From Acidimicrobiia bacterium (GTDB lineage: Bacteria > Actinomycetota > Acidimicrobiia > Spongiisociales > JAENVV01), in NCBI GenBank assembly GCA_020352575.1, contig CP070681.1:864159-878189 (forward strand): DNA of 14,031 bases, read 5' to 3'. Below, piece after piece: positions 5,777 through 12,260 of the stretch. The position numbers were made by a program, and so were the translations under genes. Below the pieces are notes generated by a model, which did no database searches, was not told where the DNA came from, and was given only the letters and a program-made list of their open reading frames with translations. Each line of letters begins with the position of its first letter. The stretch's first letter is position 1.

Positions 5777-7326
5777 CTCCTCCGCACCTGTCCGCCGGCA
5801 TCCTCGCCACGGACCAGTACCAACTCACGATGGCGCAGGTGTACTTCCGGCAGGGCCTCCACCAACGGCGTGCCCGGTTCGACTGGTTCTTCCGCTCGTA
5901 CCCCGACTACGGCGAACACCAGGCCGGGTATGCCATCACCGCCGGCCTCGAGTGGCTCGTGGAGTGGATGGAACGGACCGTCTTCACCGCCGACGACGTG
6001 GCCGCCCTCGCAGCCCAACGAACGGCCGGTGGGGACCCGCGGTTCGACGACGACTTCCTGTCCTGGATCGAGGGGCGCGGGTTCGATGACCTCACGGTGC
6101 ATGCCGTCCCCGAGGGCCGGGTGGTCCATGCCCACGTGCCGATCGTCATCGTCGACGGCCCGCTCGCCATGGCACAGATCCTCGAGACGGCGCTGCTCAA
6201 CCGCCTCAACTACCAGACCCTCATCGCCACCAAGGCGTCGAGGGTCAAGGAGGCCGCAAGGCAGGGTGCCGTGCTGGACTTCGGCCTGCGTCGTGCGCCC
6301 GACCTGGGTGGCGCTGCGGGGTCCCGGGCCGCCCTCATCGGTGGGGCCGACCATTCGTCGAATGTCGAGGTCTCGAACCTCCTCGGATTCGACCCGAAGG
6401 GAACCCATGCGCACAGCCTCGTGCAGGTGTTCATGGCGCTCGGGATGGGCGAGCTCGAGGCGTTCCGTGCGTTCGCCGGTCGGTATCCCGATGAGTGCGT
6501 GCTGCTCGTCGACACCGTCGACACGCTGGAGTCCGGGATCCCGAACGCGATCACCGTGTTCCGGGAGCTCGAAGCAGATGGGCACGTGCCGGTCGGCATC
6601 CGCCTCGACTCGGGTGACCTCGCCTACCTCGCGATCCGATCCGCCCAGATGCTCGATGACGCGGGCTTCCCGGAAGCTGGGATCGTCCTTTCGTCCGACC
6701 TCGATGAGCTTGCCATCTGGCAGATCCTCTCCCAGATCGACGTCGAGGCTCCTCGGTATGGCGTCGACCCGAGGAGGCTGGCTGCGCGCCTCACCTACGG
6801 CGTCGGCACCAGGCTCATCACGTCGGCGGGACACTCGGCCCTGAACGGCGTCTACAAGCTCGTTGCGATCGAGGGGGACGGCGGCGGCTGGCTTCCCGCC
6901 ATCAAGGTGTCCGAGAACCCGGTGAAGGTTCCCACGCCGGGCGAGAAGGAGGTCTGGCGGGTGTACGACGAGCGGGGGCTCGCCACGGCCGACGTGATCG
7001 GCGTCGCCGGCGAGGACCTCGACGGAACGAGCGATCTCCCCGTGCTGCACCCCCACCGAGCGGGCGTGCGCCGCACCATCCCGGCAGACCGTATCTCCTC
7101 GGTCGAGTCGCTCCTCGAGCCGGTGTTCGCCGATGGGGCCAGGATCGGCGCCCCATCATCCGTCGCCGAGATGCGGGCGCGGCGTGATGCGGACCTCGCC
7201 CGCCTCGACACCGGTGTGCGACGCATCGTGAACCCGCACATCTACCACGTGTCGCTCACCGAGCGGATGAAGCAGCTCCAGGCGTCGCTGATCGAGGACG
7301 CCCGCGACGGCGTGTTCGGGAACTAG
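5773..7326 (+). CDS. pncB: Nicotinate phosphoribosyltransferase
   Basis: A 517-residue cytoplasmic enzyme converting nicotinate and PRPP to nicotinate mononucleotide (Preiss-Handler NAD salvage). Family motifs run in order: the N-terminal ATDQYQLTMAQVYF; KEAARQGAVLDFGLRRA; GADHSSNVEVSNLLGFDPKG; and GTHAHS, with His212 in the region of the family's phosphorylated histidine. VGIRLDSGDLAYLAI, the phosphate-binding SSDLDE region and YGVGTRLITS follow. The length fits the longer NAPRTase subgroup. The start is GTG 5773, in a GTGA overlap with the MFS stop and 6 nt after TAGGCT. Its stop directly abuts the stop of the convergent nicotinamidase gene, which supplies its substrate. Confidence 0.96.
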   Translation: MTPPHLSAGILATDQYQLTMAQVYFRQGLHQRRARFDWFFRSYPDYGEHQAGYAITAGLEWLVEWMERTVFTADDVAALAAQRTAGGDPRFDDDFLSWIEGRGFDDLTVHAVPEGRVVHAHVPIVIVDGPLAMAQILETALLNRLNYQTLIATKASRVKEAARQGAVLDFGLRRAPDLGGAAGSRAALIGGADHSSNVEVSNLLGFDPKGTHAHSLVQVFMALGMGELEAFRAFAGRYPDECVLLVDTVDTLESGIPNAITVFRELEADGHVPVGIRLDSGDLAYLAIRSAQMLDDAGFPEAGIVLSSDLDELAIWQILSQIDVEAPRYGVDPRRLAARLTYGVGTRLITSAGHSALNGVYKLVAIEGDGGGWLPAIKVSENPVKVPTPGEKEVWRVYDERGLATADVIGVAGEDLDGTSDLPVLHPHRAGVRRTIPADRISSVESLLEPVFADGARIGAPSSVAEMRARRDADLARLDTGVRRIVNPHIYHVSLTERMKQLQASLIEDARDGVFGN

Positions 7327-7914
7327 TCAGACGACGGCGACGCCCGCCGCCACCAGGTCGGCGACCGCCCGAGCCCCGTCGCCCGGCCGGAGATTCACTG
7401 CTGCGGTTGCGTCGGCCACGACGGTCGTGGCGAAGCCGAGTCGGGCGGCATCGAGTGCGGTGTCCCGGACGCAGTAGTCGAGGGCGAGGCCGACCACGAC
7501 GACATCGGTGGCGCCCCGGGCACGGAGCTCCTCCCCGAGTTCGGTGGGTGTGTCCTCGCCCGACGCGGGATCTCGCATGGTGAATCCCGAGTACCCGTCC
7601 TCGCCCCCGACGCCCTTGCGAACGACCGGTGCACCCTCGACGACGAGGAGGTCCGGATGGAACGTGGACCCGTCGGTTCCGCCGACGCAGTGCACCGGCC
7701 AGATGCCGCCGTCCTTGGCGAAGTGCGGCGTCGAGGGTGGATGCCAATCCTGGGTGTAGGCGACGGTGGCGCCGGCGTCCGTCGCCTCGGCGATGAGCTC
7801 GTTCACCAAGGGGATCGTCGCCGGGCCGCCCGTCACGAACAGGCTTCCCGATGGGTCTGTGAAGTCGTGTTGGACGTCGACCACGACGAGCGCGGTGGTG
7901 GGGGAGAACTCCAT
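7327..7914 (-). CDS. pncA: Nicotinamidase
   Basis: A 195-residue isochorismatase-fold amidase that hydrolyses nicotinamide to nicotinate and ammonia. The catalytic triad is visible as Asp13 (VVDVQHDF), Lys100 (VVRKG) and Cys148 (GLALDYCVRDTA). The metal-binding set is Asp56, His58 and His64 in QDWHPPSTPHF. All expected residues are present. It lies 3 nt-adjacent to the pgl stop region, and its start ATG 7914 follows TAGCCT by 6 nt, so it is probably leaderless. Its stop abuts that of pncB with no intergenic base, so the two successive steps of NAD salvage are encoded convergently. PncA of this type activates pyrazinamide in mycobacteria, which is family knowledge and not shown here. Confidence 0.96.
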   Translation of the reverse strand: MEFSPTTALVVVDVQHDFTDPSGSLFVTGGPATIPLVNELIAEATDAGATVAYTQDWHPPSTPHFAKDGGIWPVHCVGGTDGSTFHPDLLVVEGAPVVRKGVGGEDGYSGFTMRDPASGEDTPTELGEELRARGATDVVVVGLALDYCVRDTALDAARLGFATTVVADATAAVNLRPGDGARAVADLVAAGVAVV

Positions 7915-7920
7915 GACGGC

Positions 7921-7926
7921 AGGCTA
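7921..7926 (-). promoter_or_regulatory. Putative -10 element (TAGCCT) of pncA, overlapping the pgl stop codon
   Basis: On the minus strand TAGCCT is followed by 6 nt and ATG 7914. Its TAG is the stop codon of the 6-phosphogluconolactonase gene, the same arrangement as at the redoxin gene. Confidence 0.45.
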
Positions 7927-8634
7927 GGAGGGCCGGTGCAGGGGAGTGGAGCGCAGGTGGGCCGCCGCCGCCTCATCGACCAGCCAGTGCACGTTGCGTC
8001 CCCCCGCGGCGACGCGGGCCGCCGGCGTTGATCCGTCCCCCTCGAGTACCTCGGCCAGGGCGTCGGCCTTGCCCGGTCCTTGCACGAGGAACACCAGTTG
8101 CTCCGCCCGGTGGAGCAACGCCATCGTCGTGGTGATGCGCCACGCGTCCTTGGCGGGCACCCAGTTGGCGACGACGTCACGATCGGTCACGGCGAGGGCT
8201 TCGGTCCCGGGGAAGAGCGAGGCCGTATGGCAGTCGTCACCGATCCCGAGCATGACCAGTCCCGGCCGGATCACACCGTCGGCGTCCCCGAGTCGTGCCC
8301 GGAGCAGGTCCTCGTACTGCGCTGCGGCGATGTGCGGATCGACGGCGTCGTGGTGGGGGATCGGGAGCAGCGATCCGCGCACGGCACCCCTGGTGGCCTC
8401 CAGTGCCATCCCGGCGTTCGAATCGGGGTGGTCGATCGGCACCCACCGGTCGTCGGCGAACCAGCAGTCGACCCCGGTCCAGTCGACGCCCCGATCGGCA
8501 AGGACCTCGTACGTCGCTCGGGGCGTGCTGCCGCCGGCGAGCGCGATGTCGACCCCCGGGCGGACGTACGCCGCAACGAGGCCGGCCGAGAAGGTCGCCA
8601 GCGCTGCGGCGTCGGGGAGCACGGTCACGGTCAT
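7924..8634 (-). CDS. pgl: 6-phosphogluconolactonase
   Basis: A 236-residue enzyme of the DevB/SOL family, hydrolysing 6-phosphogluconolactone in the oxidative pentose phosphate pathway. Recognisable blocks are the sugar-phosphate-binding ALAGGSTPR (31-39), FADDRWVPIDHPDSN (59-73), LGIGDDCHTASLFPG (129-143) and the late RITTTMALLHRAEQLVFLV region with GPGKADAL. The usual signature is G-(E/D)-D-G-H-T-ASLFPG; here Gly is replaced by Cys135 (TGC at 8232-8230), next to the conserved His136. I chose ATG 8634 because TACCCT lies 6 nt upstream and the fold begins right there. The frame stays open another 70 codons upstream, but that stretch overlaps the divergent gene and has no family similarity. 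Confidence 0.93.
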   Translation of the reverse strand: MTVTVLPDAAALATFSAGLVAAYVRPGVDIALAGGSTPRATYEVLADRGVDWTGVDCWFADDRWVPIDHPDSNAGMALEATRGAVRGSLLPIPHHDAVDPHIAAAQYEDLLRARLGDADGVIRPGLVMLGIGDDCHTASLFPGTEALAVTDRDVVANWVPAKDAWRITTTMALLHRAEQLVFLVQGPGKADALAEVLEGDGSTPAARVAAGGRNVHWLVDEAAAAHLRSTPLHRPS

Positions 8635-8640
8635 GTCGGC

Positions 8641-8646
8641 AGGGTA
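8641..8646 (-). promoter_or_regulatory. Putative -10 element (TACCCT) of pgl
   Basis: On the minus strand TACCCT is followed by 6 nt and ATG 8634, fitting a leaderless transcript. The divergent gene has its own element 17 bp away. Confidence 0.45.
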
Positions 8647-8663
8647 GGTGGTGCGGGCGGAAC

Positions 8664-8669
8664 TAGCCT
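8664..8669 (+). promoter_or_regulatory. Putative -10 element (TAGCCT) of the SDR-like/FabG operon
   Basis: TAGCCT is followed by 7 nt and GTG 8677. The GGAGGA directly before the GTG is too close to act as a normal ribosome binding site, so leaderless initiation is likelier. It would drive the three overlapping genes to 10516. Confidence 0.45.
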
Positions 8670-8676
8670 CGGAGGA

Positions 8677-9141
8677 GTGCCACACCTCCACCTGCCGCCC
8701 GGATCCGCGCCACTCGAGGCGGCGCTCGCCGGAGCCGGGATCCACCATGGCCCGGTCTCCGAGGGCCTCGTGTTCGTGGCAGCCGGTCCCCAGATGGGCG
8801 ATGACTTCGAGGCCGTGCAGGCCGAGCTGGAGGAGGCGTTCCACCTGTCACAGTCGGCGGCCCGCGAGGCGGCGTCGATGGTCTACGTGGTGGCCGGGGA
8901 GGACCTCTTGGGGCAGCGAGGAGCACCGGCCGCCATGGTGGCGTGCGGGCTGCTCTCAGCGGCACGCACTGCGGCCATCGAAGGGGCGAAGCCGGGTTTC
9001 ACCGTCAACGTGCTCGCGCCGGAGCAGGGCGAGGTTCCCGAGCGAATCGCCTCCTGGATTGCCCGCCTGCTCGACGCCGACGGGGCGACCGGCGAACTCG
9101 TGCGACTTGGGCCCGCCCACCTCGGGAAGGCGCTGCCGTGA
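8677..9141 (+). CDS. Small degenerate SDR-like protein, possible non-catalytic partner of the following FabG-type SDR
   Basis: A 154-residue protein I cannot assign to a named family. The order of its segments mirrors an SDR core. LVFVAAG stands at the NNAG strand. FEAVQAELEEAFHLSQSAA stands at the helix after it, and MVYVVAGEDLLGQRG at the catalytic-serine strand. The segment ending in AARTAAIEGAKPGFTVNVLAP stands at the helix and strand that normally read YxxxK...E...VNxIAPG. The TGxxxGxG cofactor motif and the YxxxK pair are absent, so it should be catalytically inactive. It overlaps the next gene, an intact FabG-type SDR, by 4 bp (GTGA). Mycobacterial FabG4 and the mitochondrial ketoacyl-ACP reductase give precedents for a non-catalytic SDR-like part beside an active one. 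The start is GTG 8677, 7 nt after TAGCCT. Confidence 0.8.
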   Translation: MPHLHLPPGSAPLEAALAGAGIHHGPVSEGLVFVAAGPQMGDDFEAVQAELEEAFHLSQSAAREAASMVYVVAGEDLLGQRGAPAAMVACGLLSAARTAAIEGAKPGFTVNVLAPEQGEVPERIASWIARLLDADGATGELVRLGPAHLGKALP

Positions 9142-9854
9142 GTGTGGCCGTCGTGACCGGTGTTGCCGGGGGGATCGGTGCATCGCTCGCCGGCAGGCTT
9201 GCGGCTGGTGGCCACACCGTCGTCGCGGTCGACCTCGCCGACGGCGTACACGACGTGGTCGAGCGGCTCTCGGCCGACGGGCACGCGGCGATCGGCGTCC
9301 AAGCCGATCTCACCGGCTCCAGCGGGCGGTCGGAGGTGCTCGGCGCAGCAGCCGCGGTCGGTCCGATCCATGTGCTCGTGAACAACGCCGGCATCACCCG
9401 CGATGCGCGCCTCGTGAAGATGGATGAGGCCCAGTTCGGTGCCGTCATCGCCGTGAACCTCGGGGCCGTCTACGCCTTGTCGGTCGAGGCCGTGGACCAG
9501 ATGGCCGACGGTGGATCGATCGTCTCGATCTCCTCGCGTGCGTACCTCGGCAACTTCGGGCAGTTCAACTACTCCATGTCGAAGGGCGGGGTGGTCGGAC
9601 TCACCCGTGCCCTTGCCCTCGAGCTCGCCCCTCGGATCCGGGTGAACGCGATTGCGCCGGGTCTCATCGAGACGCCGATGGCGCTCGCCATCCCGGAGGA
9701 GATCCGGAATCGGATGGTCGAGGCGAACCCCATGAAGCGCATGGGAGCGCCCAACGACATCGCCGAGGCCGTGGCCTGGCTCGCCGACGGCGACCGGTCC
9801 GGCTACGTGACCGGCCACGTACTCGTGGTCGGTGGTGGAAGGTCGCTCGGATGA
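9138..9854 (+). CDS. 3-oxoacyl-ACP reductase-like SDR (FabG type)
   Basis: A 238-residue classical SDR. The cofactor motif is TGVAGGIG near residue 7. VNNAGITRDARLVKM (81-95) closely matches the FabG signature NNAGITRD. The active site has Ser132 and Tyr145-x-x-x-Lys149 (YSMSK), followed by RVNAIAPGLIETPM. Strand beta-2 ends VVAVDLAD, and the acidic residue there suggests NAD(H) rather than the NADPH of housekeeping FabG (inference). It starts at GTG 9138 inside the GTGA overlap with the SDR-like protein, and its stop overlaps the ATG of the hydrolase gene (ATGA), so all three are probably translated together. A role in beta-oxidation or a specialised acyl-thioester reduction is as likely as fatty-acid synthesis. 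No fab genes adjoin it. Confidence 0.92.
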   Translation: MSVAVVTGVAGGIGASLAGRLAAGGHTVVAVDLADGVHDVVERLSADGHAAIGVQADLTGSSGRSEVLGAAAAVGPIHVLVNNAGITRDARLVKMDEAQFGAVIAVNLGAVYALSVEAVDQMADGGSIVSISSRAYLGNFGQFNYSMSKGGVVGLTRALALELAPRIRVNAIAPGLIETPMALAIPEEIRNRMVEANPMKRMGAPNDIAEAVAWLADGDRSGYVTGHVLVVGGGRSLG

Positions 9855-10516
9855 TCACCACGTCGACGGTCGAGTGGCTCCCGGGACGAACGGTGACGCT
9901 CCGCCACCTCCGGGGACACCGGTCGCCCGCTGTGCTCCTCGCCCACGGCGCCGGCGTGGACCAGGACCACCCGCTCCAGGTGGCGGTCCGCGATGCGATC
10001 GCCGAGGCCGGCTTCCCGGTGGTGACCTTCAACTACCCCTACAAGGAGGAGGGCAGGGGCCGGCCCGACCGGGCCGACGTGCTCCTCGACGTGCATGGCC
10101 GAGTGGCGGGGCACGTCCGGGAGCTGCACGGACGGGTCGCCCTGGTGGGGCGGTCGATGGGTGGTCGCCTGGCCACCATGCTCGCGGCCGAGCCGTATCC
10201 CTACAGCGGCGTCATCGCCCTCGCCTACCCACTCCACCCGATCGGCAAGCCCGAGATACTCCGGATCGAACACCTCCCCCTCGTGCGGACCGAGGTGCTC
10301 ATGGTCATCGGGGACCGGGATCCGATGTGCACGATGGAGTTGTACGACGAGCACGTCCGGGACCTGCCCCTCATCGAGACGCACGTGATCGCCGACGGCG
10401 ATCACTCGTTCCGTGTGCGGAAGTCCTCGGGGAGGACGAACGAAGAGGCGTTTGCCGAGGTGATGGCTGCGGTGATCGGTTTCCTCGAGCACCTCGAGCA
10501 GCAGGCCGAGGCCTAG
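9851..10516 (+). CDS. Alpha/beta hydrolase (Tex30/KANL3-like, dienelactone-hydrolase-like fold)
   Basis: A 221-residue single-domain alpha/beta hydrolase without signal peptide. The oxyanion-hole region is [13 protein letters not shown] (29-41). The nucleophile elbow is GRSMGGR with Ser102. The acid is probably Asp157 in VIGDRDPMC, and the catalytic His185 lies in ADGDHSF. This combination, with [11 protein letters not shown] after the second strand, resembles the COG3571/Tex30 group, whose substrates are mostly unknown. The ATG is fixed by the ATGA overlap with the FabG-type gene. Its TAG stop shares a CTAG tetranucleotide with the stop of the convergent rpiB. Esterase or thioesterase activity coupled to the SDR step is possible from context only. 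Confidence 0.9.
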   Translation: MITTSTVEWLPGRTVTLRHLRGHRSPAVLLAHGAGVDQDHPLQVAVRDAIAEAGFPVVTFNYPYKEEGRGRPDRADVLLDVHGRVAGHVRELHGRVALVGRSMGGRLATMLAAEPYPYSGVIALAYPLHPIGKPEILRIEHLPLVRTEVLMVIGDRDPMCTMELYDEHVRDLPLIETHVIADGDHSFRVRKSSGRTNEEAFAEVMAAVIGFLEHLEQQAEA

Positions 10517-10971
10517 TCCTCCCGGGGAGGCGAGCCCTCGAGGGCGAGCACCTTGTTGAGGCGGCGGAGGTGGCGCTCCTCGCCGGTGAACTCGGCGCCG
10601 ACGAAGGCGTCCACGAGTTCCTCGGCCACATTGCTCCCCACGACGCGAGCACCCAGGCACAGCACGTTGGCGTCATCGTGCTCGACACCCTGATGGGCCG
10701 TATACGTGTCGTGGGCGACCATCGCCCGCACCCCCGTGACCTTGTTGGAGGCGATGCAGGCTCCGGCGCCGGACCCACAGATGACGATCCCACGGTCGGC
10801 GCGACCGTCCGACACCGCCCGGCTCACCGCCTCGGCGAAGTCGGGGTAGTCGACCGGCGACTCGTCGTGGGTGCCGAAGTCGATGACGGTGTGCTCCCCC
10901 TCTGAGAGGAGGCCCACGAGGTGCTGCTTGAGGGGGAAACCGGCGTGGTCGGAGCCAAGGGCGATGCGCAT
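10513..10971 (-). CDS. rpiB: Ribose-5-phosphate isomerase B
   Basis: A 152-residue RpiB/LacAB-family enzyme interconverting ribose 5-phosphate and ribulose 5-phosphate in the non-oxidative pentose phosphate pathway. The N-terminal [10 protein letters not shown] (6-15), DYPDFA (41-46) and [20 protein letters not shown] (64-83) are family hallmarks. Cys65 corresponds to the catalytic base and His98 in [17 protein letters not shown] to the ring-opening histidine. ATG 10971 is chosen because the family's N-terminus ([11 protein letters not shown]) begins there and TACCGT lies 6 nt upstream. The frame stays open far beyond, but only as an antisense shadow of murA. It is divergent from murA across 33 bp. 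Confidence 0.95.
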   Translation of the reverse strand: MRIALGSDHAGFPLKQHLVGLLSEGEHTVIDFGTHDESPVDYPDFAEAVSRAVSDGRADRGIVICGSGAGACIASNKVTGVRAMVAHDTYTAHQGVEHDDANVLCLGARVVGSNVAEELVDAFVGAEFTGEERHLRRLNKVLALEGSPPRED

Positions 10972-10977
10972 GCGCAG

Positions 10978-10983
10978 ACGGTA
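10978..10983 (-). promoter_or_regulatory. Putative -10 element (TACCGT) of rpiB
   Basis: On the minus strand TACCGT is followed by 6 nt and ATG 10971. It lies 8 bp from the -10-like element of murA on the other strand. This 33-bp gap would hold both promoters, with each -35 region lying inside the opposite gene. Confidence 0.45.
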
Positions 10984-10991
10984 GTGCCCCC

Positions 10992-10997
10992 TACCCT
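10992..10997 (+). promoter_or_regulatory. Putative -10 element (TACCCT) of murA
   Basis: TACCCT is followed by 7 nt and ATG 11005, fitting a leaderless transcript. No purine-rich ribosome binding site at normal spacing precedes the ATG. Confidence 0.45.
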
Positions 10998-11004
10998 TCG
11001 GGGC

Positions 11005-12258
11005 ATGGACGAGGCGATTCGGGTCGTCGGGGGTGGCCCCCTCGAGGGTGAGGTGCGGGTCCTCGGGGCGAAGAACGCGGTCCTCAAGCAGATGGTGACT
11101 GTCCTCATGGTCGAGGGCCGGCACACGCTCACGAACGTCCCCGGAATCCTCGACGTCTCGATCATGCAGGAGGTCCTCGAGCACGTCGGCGCGACGTGCG
11201 TCCGCGAGGGCAACACGCTCCGGGTCGACGTGCCGTCCGAGCTCAACCCTGAAGCGCCGCTCGACCTCGTCCGGAGGATGCGGGCGTCGACGATCGTGCT
11301 CGGCTCGCTGCTCGCCCGGTGCGGGGAGGCACGCGTGGCCTTCCCGGGAGGCGACGACCTCGGGGCCCGGCCGATCGACCTCCACATGAAGGCCCTCGAA
11401 GCCATGGGCGCCGAGTTCTCCCTCGACCACGGCGTCCTCACCGGGTCTGCCCCGGGTGGCTTGCGTGGCGCCGAGATCGACCTCGAGTTCCCGTCGGTGG
11501 GCGCCACCGAGAACGCGCTGCTGGCAGCGGTGCTGGCCCGCGGGACCTCGCGGATCCACAACGCGGCACGGGAGCCCGAGATCCGTGACATCTGCTGCCA
11601 GCTGCGGGAGATGGGCGCAGACATCGATGGTGATGGCACGGCGACCATCACCGTCAACGGCGTCGAGGACCTGCAGCCGGTCGCCCACCGGGTGGTGCCC
11701 GACCGCCTCGAAGCGGGCACGTATGCCGTCGCAGCCGCGATCTCCGGTGGCAACGTGGTCGTCCAGGACTGCGTCCCCGAGCACCTTCGCATGGAGTTGG
11801 TGAAGCTCGAAGCGGTCGGGTGCGAGATCGAGACCGGTGGGGACTGGATGCGGATCGTCGGGCCGGATCGGCCTCGTGCGGTCGATGTTGCGACCCTTCC
11901 GTACCCGGGGTTCCACACGGACATGCAGCCGCAGATGGTCGCCCTCCTCAGCATCGCCGATGGGACGTCGGTGGTGACCGAGAACCTCTATGACGCCCGA
12001 TTCCGGTACGTCGGGGAGTTGGCGCGGATGGGTGCCGACATCGGCGTCGAGTGGCAGCACGCGGTGGTGCGAGGGGTCGAGGGCCTCTCCGGCTGCCCCG
12101 TGATCGCACCCGATATCCGGGCGGGTGCGGCGCTCGTCCTCGCAGGCCTGCGGGCCGACGGCGAGACCACGGTGACGGGGGTCTCCCACATCGACCGTGG
12201 GTACGAGGACTTCGTCGGGCGCCTCTCGTCGCTCGGGGCCGACATCTCCCGCTCCTGA
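11005..12258 (+). CDS. murA: UDP-N-acetylglucosamine 1-carboxyvinyltransferase, Cys-to-Asp active-site variant
   Basis: A 417-residue EPSP-synthase-family enzyme that transfers enolpyruvate from PEP to UDP-GlcNAc, the first committed step of peptidoglycan synthesis. GAKNAVLK (21-28) carries the substrate-binding Lys23-Asn24. The mobile active-site loop reads [24 protein letters not shown]. Where E. coli MurA has Cys115 (PGGC), this protein has Asp117. The later [17 protein letters not shown] and [14 protein letters not shown] blocks and the end segment [21 protein letters not shown] are typical of MurA and distinguish it from EPSP synthase. Asp at this position is known in Mycobacterium tuberculosis and Chlamydia MurA and confers intrinsic insensitivity to fosfomycin. 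The stop is 2 nt before the SpoIID-like gene. Confidence 0.96.
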   Translation: MDEAIRVVGGGPLEGEVRVLGAKNAVLKQMVTVLMVEGRHTLTNVPGILDVSIMQEVLEHVGATCVREGNTLRVDVPSELNPEAPLDLVRRMRASTIVLGSLLARCGEARVAFPGGDDLGARPIDLHMKALEAMGAEFSLDHGVLTGSAPGGLRGAEIDLEFPSVGATENALLAAVLARGTSRIHNAAREPEIRDICCQLREMGADIDGDGTATITVNGVEDLQPVAHRVVPDRLEAGTYAVAAAISGGNVVVQDCVPEHLRMELVKLEAVGCEIETGGDWMRIVGPDRPRAVDVATLPYPGFHTDMQPQMVALLSIADGTSVVTENLYDARFRYVGELARMGADIGVEWQHAVVRGVEGLSGCPVIAPDIRAGAALVLAGLRADGETTVTGVSHIDRGYEDFVGRLSSLGADISRS

Positions 12259-12260
12259 TC

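Noticed and set aside
5527-7056. 509-codon open frame on the minus strand across the MFS and pncB genes
   Set aside because: It is antisense to two clear genes and has the composition of a shadow frame in GC-rich DNA, with no recognisable motif.
8635-8844. 70-codon N-terminal extension of pgl
   Set aside because: It overlaps the divergent SDR-like gene and carries no Pgl similarity, and TACCCT lies 6 nt before ATG 8634.
10972-12189. Long N-terminal extension of rpiB on the minus strand
   Set aside because: It is antisense to murA. The RpiB family N-terminus starts exactly at ATG 10971, preceded by a -10-like element.
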